From assembly GCA_036768485.1 (NCBI GenBank), contig JAVLUZ010000142.1, positions 1,079,999 to 1,143,998 on the forward strand: a stretch of DNA of 64,000 nucleotides. Reading direction: 5' to 3'. Made by a program: the position numbers and the translations under genes. This stretch comes from Mermis nigrescens. Its lineage: Eukaryota > Nematoda > Enoplea > Mermithida > Mermithidae. Below, in pieces: positions 61,513-64,000 of the stretch. A model generated the notes under the pieces. It saw nothing but the letters and a program-made list of their open reading frames with translations. It did not search any database and was not told the origin of the DNA. Numbering within the stretch: position 1 is the stretch's first letter; the number at the start of each line of letters is the position of its first letter.

Positions 61513-63468
61513 ATTCCTTGGTTGTGCTCTTCTTGAACAAAGTGCTGTTAATCCACTGACAAATCAGGGCAGTGGAGCCACAACCCCATTGGCAGCATAA
61601 GCAACACCAGCCATAGCGAATTGCCATGTACAAAAGAACTATCATTACTACAGTGAAAATAGCCCAAAAGACTGCGTTTGTGATAGAATGCATGAGTCCT
61701 CCAGTAAAATTTGAAAATATATGTCCTGTGCCATACGACAAACCTGTGATGGCGTTCTCATGTTTGAAGCTGTGAGACCAATAATGTCTCTAATTCCATC
61801 TCCTATTTCTTCTATTGTTCTTTTGATAAGTCTAGGGTCAACATTCAGGGCGGATGTGAAGTTGATGAGATGTTTCATTTGCTGTTTTAAACGCCAAGTT
61901 TCTATTGTAGCGATTTCAAGTGATGTTTGAAAAGGTGGATATTGTTGATGATCTCTAAAGAATGGTGGAGCATCTAGTGCTAATGTTGCAGCAGATGAGA
62001 GTGAAACATTGATATGTTGTAGCAAAGGTTTCACGTTGACAACCCCATTTTGTGTGAGCCATTTTTGAGTCTTTTCATCAAAGTGAACGCCTGATGTTGC
62101 TTGGAAACATGGAATCTTGGGAGATGATGAAACTAAGTCTTTGAACCTGGCAAGGCATAGTATACAGTCTCGTTGACAACAACTGGTAGGAGTGCGTAGC
62201 ACTCAGATCCAACTTTATAGTTCCAAAAGCCAAAAGACTCTTGCAGTTGTAAACAGGGCCAGACAAGAAGAACTTCACCTGCCATTCTGGCAGCGATGTC
62301 TGTACGCCTAAGCCATAAGCGAGCAGCTACAGTAGGATCTACGTGAATTAGTTGACAAACTGTTTGGAGCTGCATGTCAGCTAATTTACAAATTTGCATC
62401 CAAATTTGTATGAAACGTAATGTGTCCCAACGACGAACATTACTTTCCAAGTATTGCAGTCGTGAATTTGTTTCAAGAGCTTGTAAAGTCATTTGATCAT
62501 CATCATTTGTTCCTTCCTGGATCTTTTAGCTTTTGGCTTTGGAGTGTGCTTTGTTTGTGGTGGACTTGTGATTTCTATACCAACATTCAAACGTTTGTAA
62601 GTTTGATTGATTGGATTTGCTATTTCATAGGATGCTTTGTCATAAAGTTGTAAAATAGCTCCTTGGTCCATCATGAGTAAAAATGGCGGAAGACATGTTG
62701 CCACTGGTGCAGGTAGCTTTTTTGCATGAGTAAAAGCTTCTTGTACTTGCTCTGCAATATAATGTTCCCCTAATCTTTGGATCAGGGAATTTTCACCATC
62801 TGTATTGAATGGACATGGTGCCTTGAGGGTACTTGGATCCCAAATAAGAATACTGTCTTCTAAGTTACAGTAGCCTGCTTGCGCATTGCAGTGAGAAGTA
62901 TCACCTAAGTTAGATGTTATAGTTGTCATATCATAGGTAGCAACTTGTCCAATTTGTATGAAAGCATTATTAGCTTCTGAACAAATGTCTTTGCAACAAT
63001 ACTGGTAGCGCAAATCAAGTTAGTGAGATTAGTATGCCACACATTTGGCTTAACCTTATATAGCTTGTTGCCTTGATAATATTCAGTGACAACCATTCGT
63101 TGACAGTGATGCTGACTAAGCATGATAGGTGTCTCAGCATCCTTTACAATGCCTTTGGATCCGAAAAATCCAGTATTAGTGCATATAACATGCGATACTG
63201 CTGTGCATTTGAATGCTTGTGTTGTCTCAGGCTTCAAGTTTGGAACCTATATCTTTGCCATAAAAGTGTGCACAGTTTCCTCTGTAGGTATGTCACATAC
63301 AAAGCTTGTAGGTACCTGGAAATAAGTACCAGCAACATGTTGTTCGCATATTTGGTATCCAGAAACAACTTTGAGTGCAGGATGAATCAAGAAAATCATC
63401 CAAGCACAATAGGCAATTGCAAAACTGATAGTATGCAAAAATTTCGGAATTTTCGAAAAATTTGACAA
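61451..63468 (-). pseudogene. env: envelope glycoprotein remnant, class III (gB-like), upstream of protease
   Basis: Read on the minus strand: a hydrophobic signal peptide starts at 63468, then a Cys-rich ectodomain, a furin-like basic site (KAKRSRKE, about 62510-62533), and a second subunit with a conserved WMQ...C...RR...AARM...C arrangement (about 62401-62253). A long helical stretch follows near 61770-61830, one transmembrane segment at about 61604-61675 and a short Cys-rich tail (CCLCCQWGC). The layout and the post-cleavage block resemble the gB type of class III fusion glycoproteins, as proposed for the env of the Ascaris Tas element; the match is by eye. Frameshifts near 63240, 63015, 62490, 62150 and 61755 break the gene, but few in-frame stops are present. 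It lies upstream of protease rather than downstream of integrase. Confidence 0.65.
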
Positions 63469-63486
63469 CTGGTTGCCATTTGATTG

Positions 63487-64000
63487 TCAACTGATTGGCA
63501 ATTGCGTGTCAAGCGATTCTGTTAATTGTTTGTCAATTGATTGTGACAATTGATTGTTAATCAGTTGTGATTGTTGACTGTTTGACAATTGATTGTCAAC
63601 TGCTTGTGATGGTTGATCGATTATTAAGTGTTGCCGTGTGTTTGCATGACTGCAGAATGGCAAAAGATTCATTGAGTTGGCCAAACTCAATGATTCTTCT
63701 CCCACTGCCGTATTTTGTTGATCAATTTTATTGTCAACAAATTTTTCATTGCTCTTGTTGATTGTGCAAATGACATTGCAGTAATGTAAGTCATTATCAT
63801 GACTTGAATTTGGCATCTGATCATCATTTCTATTATGATCAGTGTTTCCTAAATATGATTCATTATTTGATTGTATAAGATCATCTGTTTGCAATCGACA
63901 ATTTTCTTGAAAAGAATTTTCTGGAAAAGGAGTCAGAGCACAAGCTGTATGATTTGCTCTTCTAGATCGATTAGGCTGATTGTATGGTGCTTGCATACGA
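63487..64000 (-). CDS. Asn/Gln-rich ORF of the retroelement, open toward the window edge
   Basis: At least 169 codons, stop at 63487; the true start may lie outside the window (the first ATG inside is at 63996). Polar and rich in N, Q, S and D, with C-terminal repeats of the form NQLSxSxxxQL. The repeats are also visible in the DNA as CAATTGATTGTCAAC-like words at 63480-63620. No CCHC zinc knuckle or capsid motif was seen. It ends 19 nt before the envelope ATG. Possibly the C-terminal part of Gag, or an accessory protein. Confidence 0.55.
   Translation of the reverse strand, partial: RMQAPYNQPNRSRRANHTACALTPFPENSFQENCRLQTDDLIQSNNESYLGNTDHNRNDDQMPNSSHDNDLHYCNVICTINKSNEKFVDNKIDQQNTAVGEESLSLANSMNLLPFCSHANTRQHLIIDQPSQAVDNQLSNSQQSQLINNQLSQSIDKQLTESLDTQLPIS

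Overview
Eukaryotic, AT-rich, gene-poor sequence, most likely from a nematode. The reasons are two complete multi-exon 7TM receptor genes that resemble the nematode Sra/Srab/Sre chemoreceptor superfamily, an AG acceptor exactly 15 nt before each of their start codons (as expected for spliced-leader addition), and a Gemin3/DDX20-type helicase gene. All host genes that can be recognised are split by introns, and these are packed with transposable elements.

Layout. 1-6478 (+): the 3' half of a DDX20/Gemin3-like DEAD-box helicase (exons 475-616, 2012-2117, 4846-5009, 5996-6418 or to the stop at 6478). An intact Tc1/mariner-type transposon (3162-4478) sits in its second visible intron. 7447-7546: 100-N assembly gap. 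8796-11190: 21-bp and 136-bp satellite block. 12156-12600 (-): decayed exon 1 of a third receptor copy. 12667-13121: TIR element. 15597-16970 and 18684-20110: two copies, in opposite orientation, of a foldback-like element whose arms are GC-rich 17-18-bp minisatellites. 17920-36573 (+): receptor gene A, 4 exons, 415 aa; its introns hold a second type of foldback element (26682-28370), Penelope-like remains (31456-32190), several short MITEs and long repeats. 43646-48937 (+): receptor gene B, 4 exons, 406 aa, with the same intron phases as A. 50356-52617 repeats 39760-42022 almost exactly, so gene B lies between long direct repeats. 52618-53855: Helitron-like end plus tandem arrays. 55540-57640: inverted counterpart of the 8796-11190 satellite block. 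59541-64000 (-): degraded Ty3/gypsy-like retroelement with a 3' LTR, an internally deleted pol, and a class III (gB-like) envelope gene lying upstream of protease, which is not the usual order; its 5' part is outside the window.

Relationships. Several insertions can be ordered because target-site duplications (TSDs) are visible: a 900-bp hAT-type element inside a 250-bp MITE (49014-50165), the same MITE family inside the retroelement LTR (59282-59542), and the same MITE inside a TIR element (23569-23832). The host genes are an RNA helicase of the SMN complex and a small local family of chemoreceptor-like genes (two intact, one dead); I see no functional link between the two groups. All assignments come from reading the sequence; none was checked by a database search.
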